Shown here piece by piece: positions 17,226-26,183 of a DNA stretch of 64,000 bases (the first letter of the stretch is position 1; each line of letters starts with the position of its first letter). This stretch comes from Cohaesibacter marisflavi (lineage in GTDB: Bacteria > Pseudomonadota > Alphaproteobacteria > Rhizobiales > Cohaesibacteraceae): NCBI RefSeq assembly GCF_900115225.1, contig NZ_FOVR01000014.1:62001-126000 (forward strand). The letters are read 5' to 3'. The notes under the pieces were generated by a model. That model was given only the letters and a program-made list of their open reading frames with translations, was not told where the DNA came from and made no database searches. The position numbers were made by a program, and so were the translations under genes.

Positions 17226-18308
17226 TCAGAGCGCGTGAATATGCGCTTCTGCCGCCTCGGCTTCCTCTCCTGTTACATACCCCAGACGAACCTTGAAGCT
17301 GGCCGCCTCACCGCTGGCGAGCTGGCGCACATTGCCCTTTGCCTTCTCGGCCAGATAGCCCTCTGGCTCACAGGTAGATGGCAGCGCGAAGGCAGCCACC
17401 TGCTGGTCCGCATTCACCAAAATCCAGCGTACGGTCTTGGGAAAATCATTCCGGTTATAGGCAATCTTAAAGCCGTCGCCCTCGCGCCGACGCATCAGCG
17501 ATGCCGTGTTGCCATAACCATCGGCTCCCACGCCACGCACATAGAGCACCTGCTCGGGATTGTAGCGCTCCGGTTCATCCAGCACTTCCAGCCCCGTCGG
17601 ATCCTTGGCAAGTGAATCGATAAAGGCCAGATAGTCCGGCGTGGTCTGCACATGGCCCGGCACGGCGGTGCGAACCACCGTCCGATCAGGCGTAAAGGGA
17701 GCGGGCTGAATGATCTTGGCCCCTTCGCAATAAGCGAAGTTGACATGACACATATACATGAGATCCATCGGCGCCCCACCGACATTCTGCACATCCATGC
17801 ACATGTCAAACAGGGTCTTGCCGGGACGCAAGATCACCTTGGGGTGAGCGATATAATGATCCCCGAAGCCCATGACATATTCAGCAGTGCCCGTCACTGC
17901 CATATAGAGCCCCTCGTCATCTTCGCCGATTTCCAGCCCCGCACAATCGAGCGCAGCCACAGGCATTTCGCCATGCAGCGCGTGAGTATCATCGGGCGAT
18001 GGGCAGCCATTGCGCAACAGGCCAGAATGAAAGGCAAAGCACCCATAGGTGCCCGCAATGTCATGGGCCGGACGCGGCATGGAGAACATGTTTTTCATGG
18101 TCAAGTCGACGCCGTCAAACACCGCGTCCCAGATCATTTGCCCATAGAAAGGCAGGATGACCAGATGGCCTCTGGCGTTGCTGATACGCAATCCCTCGAT
18201 GCCGCTGTCATAGCGGAAGGTGGACGCGCTCAATTCATCGCAGTTGGCTACCGTCTGCTCATGGGCGGCGAAGTCGACTTTGCGAAGGGTGATCTTTACC
18301 GGTTCCAT
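17226..18308 (-). CDS. DUF4432 protein, aldose 1-epimerase-like
   Basis: A 360-residue soluble protein matching DUF4432, related by fold to galactose mutarotase. The FAFHSGLLRNGCPSPDDTHALHGEMP region (near residues 91-116) and MYMCHVNFAY (near 184) hold the conserved His residues. It lies between the permease and kinase genes of the deoxyribose operon, so mutarotation of an imported sugar before phosphorylation is a reasonable inference. The ribosome site is GGAGGAAA. A separate role, such as nucleoside or lactone handling, remains possible. Confidence 0.75.
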   Translation of the reverse strand: MEPVKITLRKVDFAAHEQTVANCDELSASTFRYDSGIEGLRISNARGHLVILPFYGQMIWDAVFDGVDLTMKNMFSMPRPAHDIAGTYGCFAFHSGLLRNGCPSPDDTHALHGEMPVAALDCAGLEIGEDDEGLYMAVTGTAEYVMGFGDHYIAHPKVILRPGKTLFDMCMDVQNVGGAPMDLMYMCHVNFAYCEGAKIIQPAPFTPDRTVVRTAVPGHVQTTPDYLAFIDSLAKDPTGLEVLDEPERYNPEQVLYVRGVGADGYGNTASLMRRREGDGFKIAYNRNDFPKTVRWILVNADQQVAAFALPSTCEPEGYLAEKAKGNVRQLASGEAASFKVRLGYVTGEEAEAAEAHIHAL

Positions 18309-18378
18309 GGTATTTCCTCCGTCTTGTCCGAAGCTCTTTGTTCTGAAGAACAGGCCCCGGCTTGATTGTGATCCAAAA

Positions 18379-18406
18379 GACCGCCGCGCCAGAGGCTGCG
18401 ACGGTC
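18379..18406 (-). terminator. Terminator-like hairpin between permease and DUF4432 genes
   Basis: On the minus strand a stem of about 12 pairs (GACCG/CGGTC base, one G-U pair and one bulge) is followed by TTTT. It lies inside the deoxyribose operon and probably attenuates transcription into the DUF4432 and kinase genes. Confidence 0.5.
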
Positions 18407-18416
18407 ATAGATTGCT

Positions 18417-19406
18417 CTACCGGGCGCGGTTCTTCCAGGCATTGATGGCAATGACCAGCAGCAGGAAGGCCCCCCAGATGAAGTCGATCAGATGGTTACT
18501 GAAGCGCAGGATCTGGAACCCACTGGAAAGCAGCATCAAGGCCACCACGGCAATCGACACACCGGCCACCGTTCCCTTGCCACCGGCAGGGTTTGTACCG
18601 CCGAGCACGGAAATCAGCACCGCTTGCAGCAAATAGGATGTGCCATAATCCGACTTGGCCGCATTGGTCCGTCCCGACAGGATGATGCCCGCCATGCTGG
18701 CCAGCACGCCAGACAACATGTAGCTGTAAAGGATCATGCGCGACTTCTTCAAACCAGCAAAGACGGCCGCCCGCGGGTTGGAGCCGATCAACATCAGGTT
18801 GACGCCCAACGTCGTCCGCGTCAGCAAGAAGGCAACCATGCCAGCCACCAGCAGGAACAACAGGAACGGCACCGCAATTCCAAACAGCTTGCCATTGCCA
18901 AGGAAGGCCCATGCATCAGGAAAACCAACGATGGCAGGACCGCCGGTCAGCACCAGACACAAGCCGATAAAGACCTGCCCCGTGCCAAGTGTCGCCAGAA
19001 TGGGAATGATATTGAGCTTGGTTATGAGAAACCCGTTGATGGCCCCGGCCACAAGCCCTACCCCCAGCGAGAGGCAAACACCCAACATCACCATCGGCAC
19101 GCTCTGTTCCATGCCCAGATCCCGGGTGAGATAGTGAAACAGCACACCTGAGAGAATGCCGGACAGGTTGGCAATCCCGACAACCGAGAGATCGATCCCG
19201 CCGGTCAGCATCGCAATCATCATCGCGATGGACAACAGGCCCAACTCGGGGAACAGATAGGTGATGGATTCAAAGTTATAATAGCGCAGGAACTTGTCCG
19301 GGCTAAGAGCCGTCATGATGATGAAGATCAGAACGGTCATCATGATCAATTGCAGAATATTATTGTCGCGATTGACCATGTTGCGAAAATCGAGGGAGAA
19401 TTTCAT
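18417..19406 (-). CDS. CUT2-type sugar ABC transporter permease, second of two
   Basis: A 329-residue polytopic membrane protein of the RbsC family, with MLTGGIDLSVVGIANLSG and GVNLMLIGSNPRAAVFAGLKKSR as conserved loops. It follows the other permease gene after 11 bases, with GAGG in its leader. The two permeases probably form a heterodimer, as in LsrCD. It serves the operon's binding protein and ATPase. Confidence 0.9.
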   Translation of the reverse strand: MKFSLDFRNMVNRDNNILQLIMMTVLIFIIMTALSPDKFLRYYNFESITYLFPELGLLSIAMMIAMLTGGIDLSVVGIANLSGILSGVLFHYLTRDLGMEQSVPMVMLGVCLSLGVGLVAGAINGFLITKLNIIPILATLGTGQVFIGLCLVLTGGPAIVGFPDAWAFLGNGKLFGIAVPFLLFLLVAGMVAFLLTRTTLGVNLMLIGSNPRAAVFAGLKKSRMILYSYMLSGVLASMAGIILSGRTNAAKSDYGTSYLLQAVLISVLGGTNPAGGKGTVAGVSIAVVALMLLSSGFQILRFSNHLIDFIWGAFLLLVIAINAWKNRAR

Positions 19407-19417
19407 GTTCTATTTCC

Positions 19418-20395
19418 TCATACATTCCGTTTGCGATCACGCCATGCAGTCATGGCTGTCGCAATAACGATGACGATACCGACCACAACACGCTGCCAGG
19501 TCGTTTCCACCTTCATGATGATCAGGCTGTTCTTGACCATGACCAGCATGAACACGCCAAGCATGGTGCCCAGCACCGAGCCGCGTCCGCCGAAGATACT
19601 CGCCCCGCCCAGCACGACGGCGGCAATCACATCCAGCTCAAGACCGACGAAATCGCGCGGGTTGGCCAGCCAGATCATGCCGCTATGCAACAGACCGCCG
19701 AAACCAGCCAGCATGCCGGCAAAGCAATAGATGAAGAAGATTGTCTTGCGCACATCAAAGCCAACGCGTTTGGCCGCTTCCTCGTCGCCCCCCAGCGCAT
19801 AGACGCTGCGTCCGATCATCGTATAGCGCAGCACCAGATGCACGATGATCGCCAGCCCCACATAGATCAGCACCATGGCCGTTAGACCGAAATGGGTGCC
19901 ATCAGGTTTGGTCATGGAGATGACTTCGGTCTTGGCGAAATCAATCAGCGCGTCCGGCATCTTGTTGATGTTGATCATACTGGTGCCGACAATCCCGAGC
20001 AGGAAACCACGCACCATGCTGCCGGTGCCCAGCGTCACGATCAGCGGGATCATGCGGAACTTGTAGACAAAGAAGGCATTGAGGCAGCCAAACAGCATGC
20101 CCATCGTAGCCGCTGCAATGAAAGGCAGGATTACCCCGTCATAGCCCAGATAGATCATCCCCTTGACGGTAAGATACATCGCCGCCACGGCAAAGGCCGG
20201 GAAGGACACGTCAATGCCACCCGAGATCATGATGATCAACACCCCGAGCGCCATGATGCCAACGATGACATTGCTGCGCAAAAGCGAGAAAATATTATCC
20301 AGCTGCCAGAAGGCAGGGTTGATCAGTCCGATCACGATCATGGCAAACAAAAGGATGGCCGCTATGACAAATTCTGATCTTTTGAAGAGTTTCAT
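19418..20395 (-). CDS. CUT2-type sugar ABC transporter permease, first of two
   Basis: A 325-residue polytopic membrane protein with IMISGGIDVSFPAFAVAAMY and GRSVYALGGDEEAAKRVGFDVRK, the conserved CUT2 permease segments. It is encoded 10 bases after the ATPase gene. Divergence from the neighbouring permease suggests a heterodimeric channel instead of a recent tandem duplication. Confidence 0.9.
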   Translation of the reverse strand: MKLFKRSEFVIAAILLFAMIVIGLINPAFWQLDNIFSLLRSNVIVGIMALGVLIIMISGGIDVSFPAFAVAAMYLTVKGMIYLGYDGVILPFIAAATMGMLFGCLNAFFVYKFRMIPLIVTLGTGSMVRGFLLGIVGTSMININKMPDALIDFAKTEVISMTKPDGTHFGLTAMVLIYVGLAIIVHLVLRYTMIGRSVYALGGDEEAAKRVGFDVRKTIFFIYCFAGMLAGFGGLLHSGMIWLANPRDFVGLELDVIAAVVLGGASIFGGRGSVLGTMLGVFMLVMVKNSLIIMKVETTWQRVVVGIVIVIATAMTAWRDRKRNV

Positions 20396-20405
20396 GGCCT
20401 TGTCC

Positions 20406-21905
20406 TTACGTGAACGACTTCAGCTGATCGCTGATCACATCTTCGATGATGGCATCGCCTTCAAGCTCGTCGACGAAACGCCCACGATGCATGAGAATGA
20501 CGCGGCTGCAATTCTGGGCCAGTTCCAGAACATCGTCCGAGATCATCAGAACGGCGAGGCCGTGATTATCGACCAGTTCGCGGATCTTCTTGTGTATCTC
20601 GGCCTTGGACCCCACATCGACGCCAACCGTCGGCCCGTTGAGGATGAGCACCTTGGCATCGGTCAACAGCCAGCGACCGAGCACCACGCGCTGTGCATTG
20701 CCACCGGACAATTCACCCACCTGCTTTTCGGCACTGGGAGTGGCGATCTGCATGGACGCAATCGTCTCATCGGCCACCCGATCCACTCGCTGAATATCAA
20801 TGATCCCGCCCTTTGCCAGCGTCTCCAGCGACGTCGCGATAATGTTGCGCTTGATCGATTGCGTCATGAACAGACCTTCAGAAAGCCTGTCTTCGGGCAC
20901 ATAGGCAATGCCCTCGGCAATCGCATCCTGCACACTCTGAAGCGCAATCGGCTTGCCATCAACCTCTACAGTGCCACTCTCTGGTGGCAGCATGCCAAAC
21001 AGGCTGAGCGCCAGCTCTGTGCGGCCTGACCCCAAAAGCCCTGAAAGCCCGACAATCTCACCCGAATGAAGGGTCATGTCGATGTCCTGATAGTCGCCAG
21101 CAAGGCAAAGCCCCTGCACCTTGAGGCGCGGCATTTCGCTTGCATCCGGGCGGGCCCGACGGAAAGGCTCAATCTGGATATCCAGGCCCGTCATATGGCG
21201 GATCACAGAGGCTTCATCAAATTCGCTGGTTGGCCCTTCGGCCACTTTCGCGCCATTCCGGATAACCGTCAGGCGCTCGGAAATATCCAGCATCTCGCGC
21301 ATCTTGTGGCTGACGAACAGAATGGCGATGCCGCGGCTCTGAATATCGCGCACAATACGGAAGAGCGTCTCCACTTCCTTGCCTGTCAGCGCGGTCGTCG
21401 GCTCGTCCATGATGATCAGCTTGGCATCAGACATCAGCGCACGGGCAATGGCCACCAGCTGCTTGCTGGATGTGGGCAGGCTTTCCACCTCGGCATCCAG
21501 ATCGATATCCACGCCAAGACGCTCCAGCGCCTCATGGGCCAGTTTGCGCACACGACGCCAATTGACAAGCTTGGTCTTGGCCCGTAGCTCGGTGTTGAGG
21601 GCCAGATTTTCTGCCACGGTCAGATTTCCGAACAGGGAGAAATCCTGATAGATGACCTGAATGGCTCGGTTCACCGACTCGATCGGCGACAGGTTTTCTA
21701 CCTTCTCCCCCTCGATGATGATCTCACCTTCGGTTGGCTGATAGACCCCGGATATAATTTTGATAAGAGTGGATTTCCCCGACCCATTCTCACCAGCAAG
21801 GCAATGGATTTCGCCTTTGTTGATGGTTAGGGAGACGTCATCCAGTGCACGCAAACCGAGAAATTGCTTCCCGATACTGCGCAGTTCAATGAACGCTTCA
21901 GACAT
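20406..21905 (-). CDS. CUT2-type sugar ABC transporter ATPase
   Basis: A 499-residue ATPase with two ABC domains. Walker A is GENGSGKSTLIK (near residue 38) and Walker B LIIMDEPTTALTG (near 165); the second domain keeps LSGGNAQR and LILNGPTVGVD. In that last motif Asn-Gly replaces the usual Asp-Glu, so the second site should be catalytically weak, more so than is usual for the family. ATG at 21905 is chosen over an ATG at 21980, which would run through the hairpin region. Confidence 0.9.
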   Translation of the reverse strand: MSEAFIELRSIGKQFLGLRALDDVSLTINKGEIHCLAGENGSGKSTLIKIISGVYQPTEGEIIIEGEKVENLSPIESVNRAIQVIYQDFSLFGNLTVAENLALNTELRAKTKLVNWRRVRKLAHEALERLGVDIDLDAEVESLPTSSKQLVAIARALMSDAKLIIMDEPTTALTGKEVETLFRIVRDIQSRGIAILFVSHKMREMLDISERLTVIRNGAKVAEGPTSEFDEASVIRHMTGLDIQIEPFRRARPDASEMPRLKVQGLCLAGDYQDIDMTLHSGEIVGLSGLLGSGRTELALSLFGMLPPESGTVEVDGKPIALQSVQDAIAEGIAYVPEDRLSEGLFMTQSIKRNIIATSLETLAKGGIIDIQRVDRVADETIASMQIATPSAEKQVGELSGGNAQRVVLGRWLLTDAKVLILNGPTVGVDVGSKAEIHKKIRELVDNHGLAVLMISDDVLELAQNCSRVILMHRGRFVDELEGDAIIEDVISDQLKSFT

Positions 21906-21947
21906 GCTCGAACCAGGCGTTTGAGAATTTAACAATTGGTGTGAGAA

Positions 21948-21968
21948 GGGCAGCGCCAGGCGCTGCCC
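21948..21968 (-). repeat. Strong intercistronic hairpin after the binding-protein gene
   Basis: Arms GGGCAGCGCC and GGCGCTGCCC with a single central A form a near-perfect palindrome, 14 bases after the binding-protein stop and about 40 bases before the ATPase start. No U-run follows. It mirrors the hairpin in the first transporter operon. Confidence 0.65.
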
Positions 21969-21982
21969 CGAAGGCGACATGA

Positions 21983-23029
21983 TCAGAAGTTATATTTGTC
22001 CATGTTGTCCTTGGTCACACCGACCCAGCCTGCGCCATAGAGCAGGTTTGGCTGGTCTGCCACCGGAGTAATCAGATCGGTATAACCCGGCAGACCAAGA
22101 TTGAGGCCAGCCTTGATTTCCGCATCTTTTTTCTCAAGCGCCATGACAGCAACGATGTTCATTGCATAGCCAGCAACGGCAGGATCCCAGAACTGGATAT
22201 ACTGGATATCGTCGTTAGCCAGATATTCACCAGCCACAGACACGAGGCCCGTGCCGGCAAAGAAGAGTTTGTCTTTGAGGCCACGTTCTGCGATCAGACG
22301 GCCAGCGCCGGCAGATGTAGGCATCGGGCCACCGACGATCCCTTTGAGATCTGGATAGGTGGTAAGCGTTTCTTTCAGCTTGTTATAGTCAGTATTGGCG
22401 TCGTCATAGGTTTCCAGACGCTTGGTGACCAGTTCCATTTTCGGGAAATTGGCTTTCTGATAATCGATCGCCCCGTCAATCCATTCATTCTGGGATTTGG
22501 ACGTGAGGCTGCCAACGGTTGCGGCATATTTGCCTTCACCGCCCATATAACCACCAAGCACTTCCATCAGCTTGGCGCCATAAGCGTGGTTATCGAAGGC
22601 TTCCAGAACATAGTCCGCATTCTTGATGTTGGAAGCTTCATGGGCCACAACAACAATGCCGCGATCACGCGCTTTTTTCAAAACAGGCTCAACGGCTTCC
22701 ACGGAAAATGGCACGATGGCAATGGCGTCCACGCCCTGAGCAATCAGGTTTTCGACGATTTGCACCTGAGCGGCCGCATCAGCCTGACTTGGGCCAAGCA
22801 TCCATGTGTCATGGCCCGTTTCATCACCAAACTGCTTGACCCCGTCGCGCATGCGATCGAACCAGGCAATGCCGTCAACCTTGACGACCGTGGCAATGGA
22901 ATATTCTTTCCCCGTTTCGCTCTTGTAAATATCCTTGCGCACCTGTGAGGTGTCGACAGGCCCCTCTGCAAGAGCAGGAGCGGCAACAAGCGCTGCCGCT
23001 ACAAGAATTGATGAGAACAAAGACTTCAT
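21983..23029 (-). CDS. Periplasmic sugar-binding protein (RbsB/LsrB/RhaS-like), probable deoxyribose or deoxynucleoside receptor
   Basis: A 348-residue periplasmic binding protein with a signal peptide (about residues 1-22, ending ALA) and the two-lobe fold of the RbsB family (IATVVKVDGIAWFDRMRDG, IVVVAHEASNIKNADYVLEAFDN, DPAVAGYAMN). It groups by eye with LsrB and RhaS-like proteins. The ribosome site is GGGAGGA before the ATG at 23029. It follows deoC in an operon divergent from deoR, so I infer 2-deoxyribose or deoxynucleosides as ligand. Confidence 0.8.
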   Translation of the reverse strand: MKSLFSSILVAAALVAAPALAEGPVDTSQVRKDIYKSETGKEYSIATVVKVDGIAWFDRMRDGVKQFGDETGHDTWMLGPSQADAAAQVQIVENLIAQGVDAIAIVPFSVEAVEPVLKKARDRGIVVVAHEASNIKNADYVLEAFDNHAYGAKLMEVLGGYMGGEGKYAATVGSLTSKSQNEWIDGAIDYQKANFPKMELVTKRLETYDDANTDYNKLKETLTTYPDLKGIVGGPMPTSAGAGRLIAERGLKDKLFFAGTGLVSVAGEYLANDDIQYIQFWDPAVAGYAMNIVAVMALEKKDAEIKAGLNLGLPGYTDLITPVADQPNLLYGAGWVGVTKDNMDKYNF

Positions 23030-23124
23030 TGAATCCTCCCTTGGATTGTCCATGTCATCTATTCAGATAAGTGAGAGAATAACCGCGCGTTCCTCCAAAC
23101 AGTCGCGGCTATCCGGTCCCGGCC

Positions 23125-23796
23125 TCAGCCGGTAACGATTGCGACGCTAGCACTGGCTCCCAGCCGAGAGGCGCCCGCCTCAATCATTTTCAGGGCATCG
23201 GCATGTGTGCGAACACCCCCGGACGCTTTCACGCCCATTTCTTCCCCGACTTCAGCGCGCATCAGGGCCACATCCTCGGCCGTGGCCCCTCCGCTCATGA
23301 AACCGGTGGAGGTCTTGACGAAATCAGCGCCAGCTTGTTTAGAAAGCTGGCAGGCCAATCTCTTTTCTTCATCACTCAGAAGGCAGGTCTCTATGATCAC
23401 CTTGAGCTTTGCTTCGCCACAGGCTTTTTTGACCTCGGCAATATCGTTCCTCACATAGTCGACATCCCCGGCCTTCAGCTGGCCGACCGGGATCACCATA
23501 TCAACCTCTCCGGCTCCTTCGGCAACCACCCAACGGGCCTCGGCGCATTTGAGCACAGTCGGGATCGCACCAAGTGGAAAGCCGATAACCGAACATGTCA
23601 CCACATCACTGCCCGCCAATAATTTGGCGACCTGAGGAATATTGACCGGATTAACACAAACCGAGCAAAAGCCGAATTCCAGAGCTTCCTTGCAGATCTT
23701 CTCAACCTCTTCAGGCGTTGCCTGTGGCGCCAGAATGGTGTGATCGATATATTTGGCCAGGGTCTCGGAGGTTAAATCAGAGGCAAGGGTAGTCAT
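23125..23796 (-). CDS. deoC: 2-deoxyribose-5-phosphate aldolase
   Basis: A 223-residue TIM-barrel aldolase that cleaves deoxyribose 5-phosphate to acetaldehyde and glyceraldehyde 3-phosphate. Lys161 in VKTSTGF is the Schiff-base residue; Asp99 (GEVDM) and Lys190 (GVKASGG) complete the catalytic set. The length is normal for the short DeoC class. It is the first gene of the operon, with AGGAG as ribosome site, and is divergent from deoR across a 228-base control region. Confidence 0.96.
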   Translation of the reverse strand: MTTLASDLTSETLAKYIDHTILAPQATPEEVEKICKEALEFGFCSVCVNPVNIPQVAKLLAGSDVVTCSVIGFPLGAIPTVLKCAEARWVVAEGAGEVDMVIPVGQLKAGDVDYVRNDIAEVKKACGEAKLKVIIETCLLSDEEKRLACQLSKQAGADFVKTSTGFMSGGATAEDVALMRAEVGEEMGVKASGGVRTHADALKMIEAGASRLGASASVAIVTG

Positions 23797-24024
23797 GGAA
23801 TCTGCTCCTGTTATTCAACATATGAAAACAAGGTTTTGTTAATCAATGTGACTATTGTAACATTTGTTGAAAGCATATTCACATATTGACGCCCTTTCTG
23901 TCAAATTGTAAAAGATAGTTGTGACAAGTTTTTCATAATCACAGGATGGCGTAACACGAAAATTTCGTTATAAGAGGGTCACCTCACAAAACCGAAACGA
24001 TTCAGTACGCAGATTGCAAGGCTT
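23797..24024. promoter_or_regulatory. Divergent deoC/deoR control region
   Basis: An AT-rich 228-base gap that should hold both promoters and the DeoR operators. Symmetric candidates are TGTT-ATTC-AACA (near 23812-23823, close to deoC) and ACGAAA-A-TTTCGT (near 23958-23970, close to deoR). The E. coli DeoR box is a palindrome ending in TGTT and AACA, so the first is the better lead. Confidence 0.5.
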
Positions 24025-24795
24025 ATGACGATGCAGAGCCGCAGAAAAACGAGGCTTGATAAACTGGAAAAAACGCTCGATGAAGGGCGCGCGCTTCACT
24101 TGCGTGATGCAGCCTCGATGCTCGGTGTTTCTGAAATGACCGTCCGACGCGACATCGCTTCAAGTGATGAGCGCTTCTCTTTTCTGGGTGGGCATATTGT
24201 CATTTCCGGCGAACAACCCTCAGGCAAGGGTTATTTTCTGCACCGGGAGAATGCCACCAATGTTCAAGCCAAAAAGGCATCCTGCCAGAAGGCAATCGAT
24301 CTCATTCAGCCCGGCGATGTTGTCTTTCTCGATTGCGGCACCACCTTGCCCTATATCGCCGAATCCCTCGGCGACAGAGGGCCTTTGACCGTCATTTGCT
24401 ACTCGGTCAATATCGCCGAAATCGTCTGCAAGCAGCCCAATCTGAAAGTCATCCTGCTGGGCGGAGAATATCACCCCTCCTCGGCATCCTTCGCCAGCGA
24501 AGAAGCGCTGGTGATGCTCTCCAATCTAGGCATCAACAAAGCCTTCCTTTCAGCAGGCGGCCTGCATGCCCAACATGGGCTGAGTTGTTCCAATTTCCAT
24601 GAGGTCCGTATCAAGCAGATGGCCATGAGCCGCGCTGTGACCAACATTCTGGTGATGGATTCCAGCAAGATAGGCAAGGTGAAGGCCGCGCCCTTTGCGC
24701 CATCAAACGCCATTGACTTTCTGGCAACCGATGATGACATCAGTACCGAGCAACGGTCTCTGCTCATGGATGCCAATGTCGAGTTGGTTCCCTGA
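24025..24795 (+). CDS. deoR: DeoR-type transcriptional repressor of deoxyribose catabolism
   Basis: A 256-residue regulator with an N-terminal helix-turn-helix (HLRDAASMLGVSEMTVRRD, residues 26-44) and a sugar-phosphate-sensing domain (FLDCGTTLPYIAESL, near 100). It aligns along its length with E. coli DeoR (HLKDAAALLGVSEMTIRRD; later AMS, VMDSSKIGKV against VVDHSKFGKV), closer than the wider GlpR/DeoR family. The likely inducer is deoxyribose 5-phosphate. Transcription away from deoC supports repression of the catabolic operon. The ribosome site is weak (AAGG). Confidence 0.9.
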   Translation: MTMQSRRKTRLDKLEKTLDEGRALHLRDAASMLGVSEMTVRRDIASSDERFSFLGGHIVISGEQPSGKGYFLHRENATNVQAKKASCQKAIDLIQPGDVVFLDCGTTLPYIAESLGDRGPLTVICYSVNIAEIVCKQPNLKVILLGGEYHPSSASFASEEALVMLSNLGINKAFLSAGGLHAQHGLSCSNFHEVRIKQMAMSRAVTNILVMDSSKIGKVKAAPFAPSNAIDFLATDDDISTEQRSLLMDANVELVP

Positions 24796-25031
24796 AGGGG
24801 CCATCCCGCGCATATACCCTCAGCTATTTCCAAAGGCTTTCATCTCGTCCCAATCGCGCCTTATTCCGCTCACTTGTTTGATCCAGCAGCAAAACATCAA
24901 AGCTTTTTCTTCTGTTAACAAACATAGTTAATAGCTTATTAAATTCTGCAGTGTTTACTGAGCGGCAAAGCCAGACAAAAGTCTGAATCGAAATTTGCCC
25001 TCGACAAGCCATCGCCAGGACCTGCAGGACC

Positions 25032-25940
25032 ATGCACACAAGCGCAAAAATCACAGCACTCCTCTCGACGCTTGCCCTGCTTGCCGGCTGCGGAACATCC
25101 AGTAAACTCAACCGCATCCAGGCAACAAAGATGGTGCCATCAAGCGAAGCGTTCCTGTTTACCCCACCCGGTGGCCCTGCCATTGTCGGGGTTTTGCAGA
25201 CAGACTATTCCAACGGCACCGAACAGCAGATCACTCTGGCGACCAGTTCAGGTGTTCCGGGCGAAAACTATGCCAACGTCAAGCTGGTGATCGCTTCCGG
25301 CGTCAATCAGGCTTCGCTGCCCAACGCATCAACCGCCTACTCCGACACCCGCAGCATTCAAAGAGAGCTGCGCGCGGAGTTCCCGTCCATGCGGATGACG
25401 CCATCCTCGCTGTTCCTGCAAAACAATTACGGCCCCTTCAGTTACGCAGTTGGCCAAGCCGCCACGGGCGATACCTGCCTTTACGGCTGGCAGCAGATCC
25501 GCAGCCGCACGGAAGATCGCGCCCTGTTCCGCAACAATGGCATAGTGCAGATCCGCTTGCGCATGTGCGACAGCAAGGCAACCGAGAAACAGCTTCTTTC
25601 GCTGATGTATGGTTACACAATCGCAACAAGCTATTCCGGACGCTTTTGGAACCCCTATGGCGAACCACAGACACCAGACAGTGCACTGGGAGAAACCGGC
25701 AGCCCGATTTATCCACCAGACGGTGTTGGTAGCTTCTCGCTGGCTTCGGCGCCCGCTCCCAGAAGAACCAAAGCCCCGAGAACTACGCCCGTCGCCAAGA
25801 CCCCGGAAGACCGTCCATTGATTCTGGACCCACCTGTTACTCCGCAGCCCTCTGGTAGCAGCGAGTCAGCACAAGAGAACGCGCCAATCGTTCCGTTGCC
25901 TCCCTTGACGTCGGTTATCCAGCAATCAACAGACAATTGA
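25032..25940 (+). CDS. bcsN: BcsN, cellulose biosynthesis lipoprotein
   Basis: A 302-residue lipoprotein: the lipobox LLAGC at residues 15-19 would give an acylated Cys. The body (about 30-215) matches BcsN, found with cellulose synthase genes in Rhizobiales; the last 80 residues are Pro/Ser/Thr-rich and probably disordered. It precedes bcsA on the same strand after a 243-base gap. Its biochemical role is not established; an accessory role in secretion or envelope attachment is assumed. Confidence 0.8.
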   Translation: MHTSAKITALLSTLALLAGCGTSSKLNRIQATKMVPSSEAFLFTPPGGPAIVGVLQTDYSNGTEQQITLATSSGVPGENYANVKLVIASGVNQASLPNASTAYSDTRSIQRELRAEFPSMRMTPSSLFLQNNYGPFSYAVGQAATGDTCLYGWQQIRSRTEDRALFRNNGIVQIRLRMCDSKATEKQLLSLMYGYTIATSYSGRFWNPYGEPQTPDSALGETGSPIYPPDGVGSFSLASAPAPRRTKAPRTTPVAKTPEDRPLILDPPVTPQPSGSSESAQENAPIVPLPPLTSVIQQSTDN

Positions 25941-26183
25941 CTGGCTTGAATTCACGCCTGCCACACGCAAGCCGTCTGGTATAGACTGGGAAGGGTAAAG
26001 TGTCGCGATTCTGCGGCGCTTCGGATCTCATCGCAGAAACATTTAGACATCATAAATTCGTGATTTCAGTTAGTTATCCACCAAATGTAGAACAGCTCCA
26101 ATGGTGGGCAGCATCAGGAATCGACGAAAGTTCAATTTAAATTTACCTCTGCGCGTTAAGGCTTTCCTCAAAAGGAGCCGCAT
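25941..26183. other. Gap between bcsN and bcsA with a stem-loop
   Basis: No gene seen. TTCTGCG and CGCAGAA (26009-26015 and 26032-26038) could form a 7-bp stem with a 16-base loop. A separate bcsA promoter is possible in the AT-rich stretch near 26130-26160. Confidence 0.35.

Noticed and set aside
21906-21980. Longer N-terminus for the second ABC ATPase
   Set aside because: The extra residues are encoded across a strong palindrome and do not resemble ABC ATPase starts; ATG at 21905 begins the conserved sequence.
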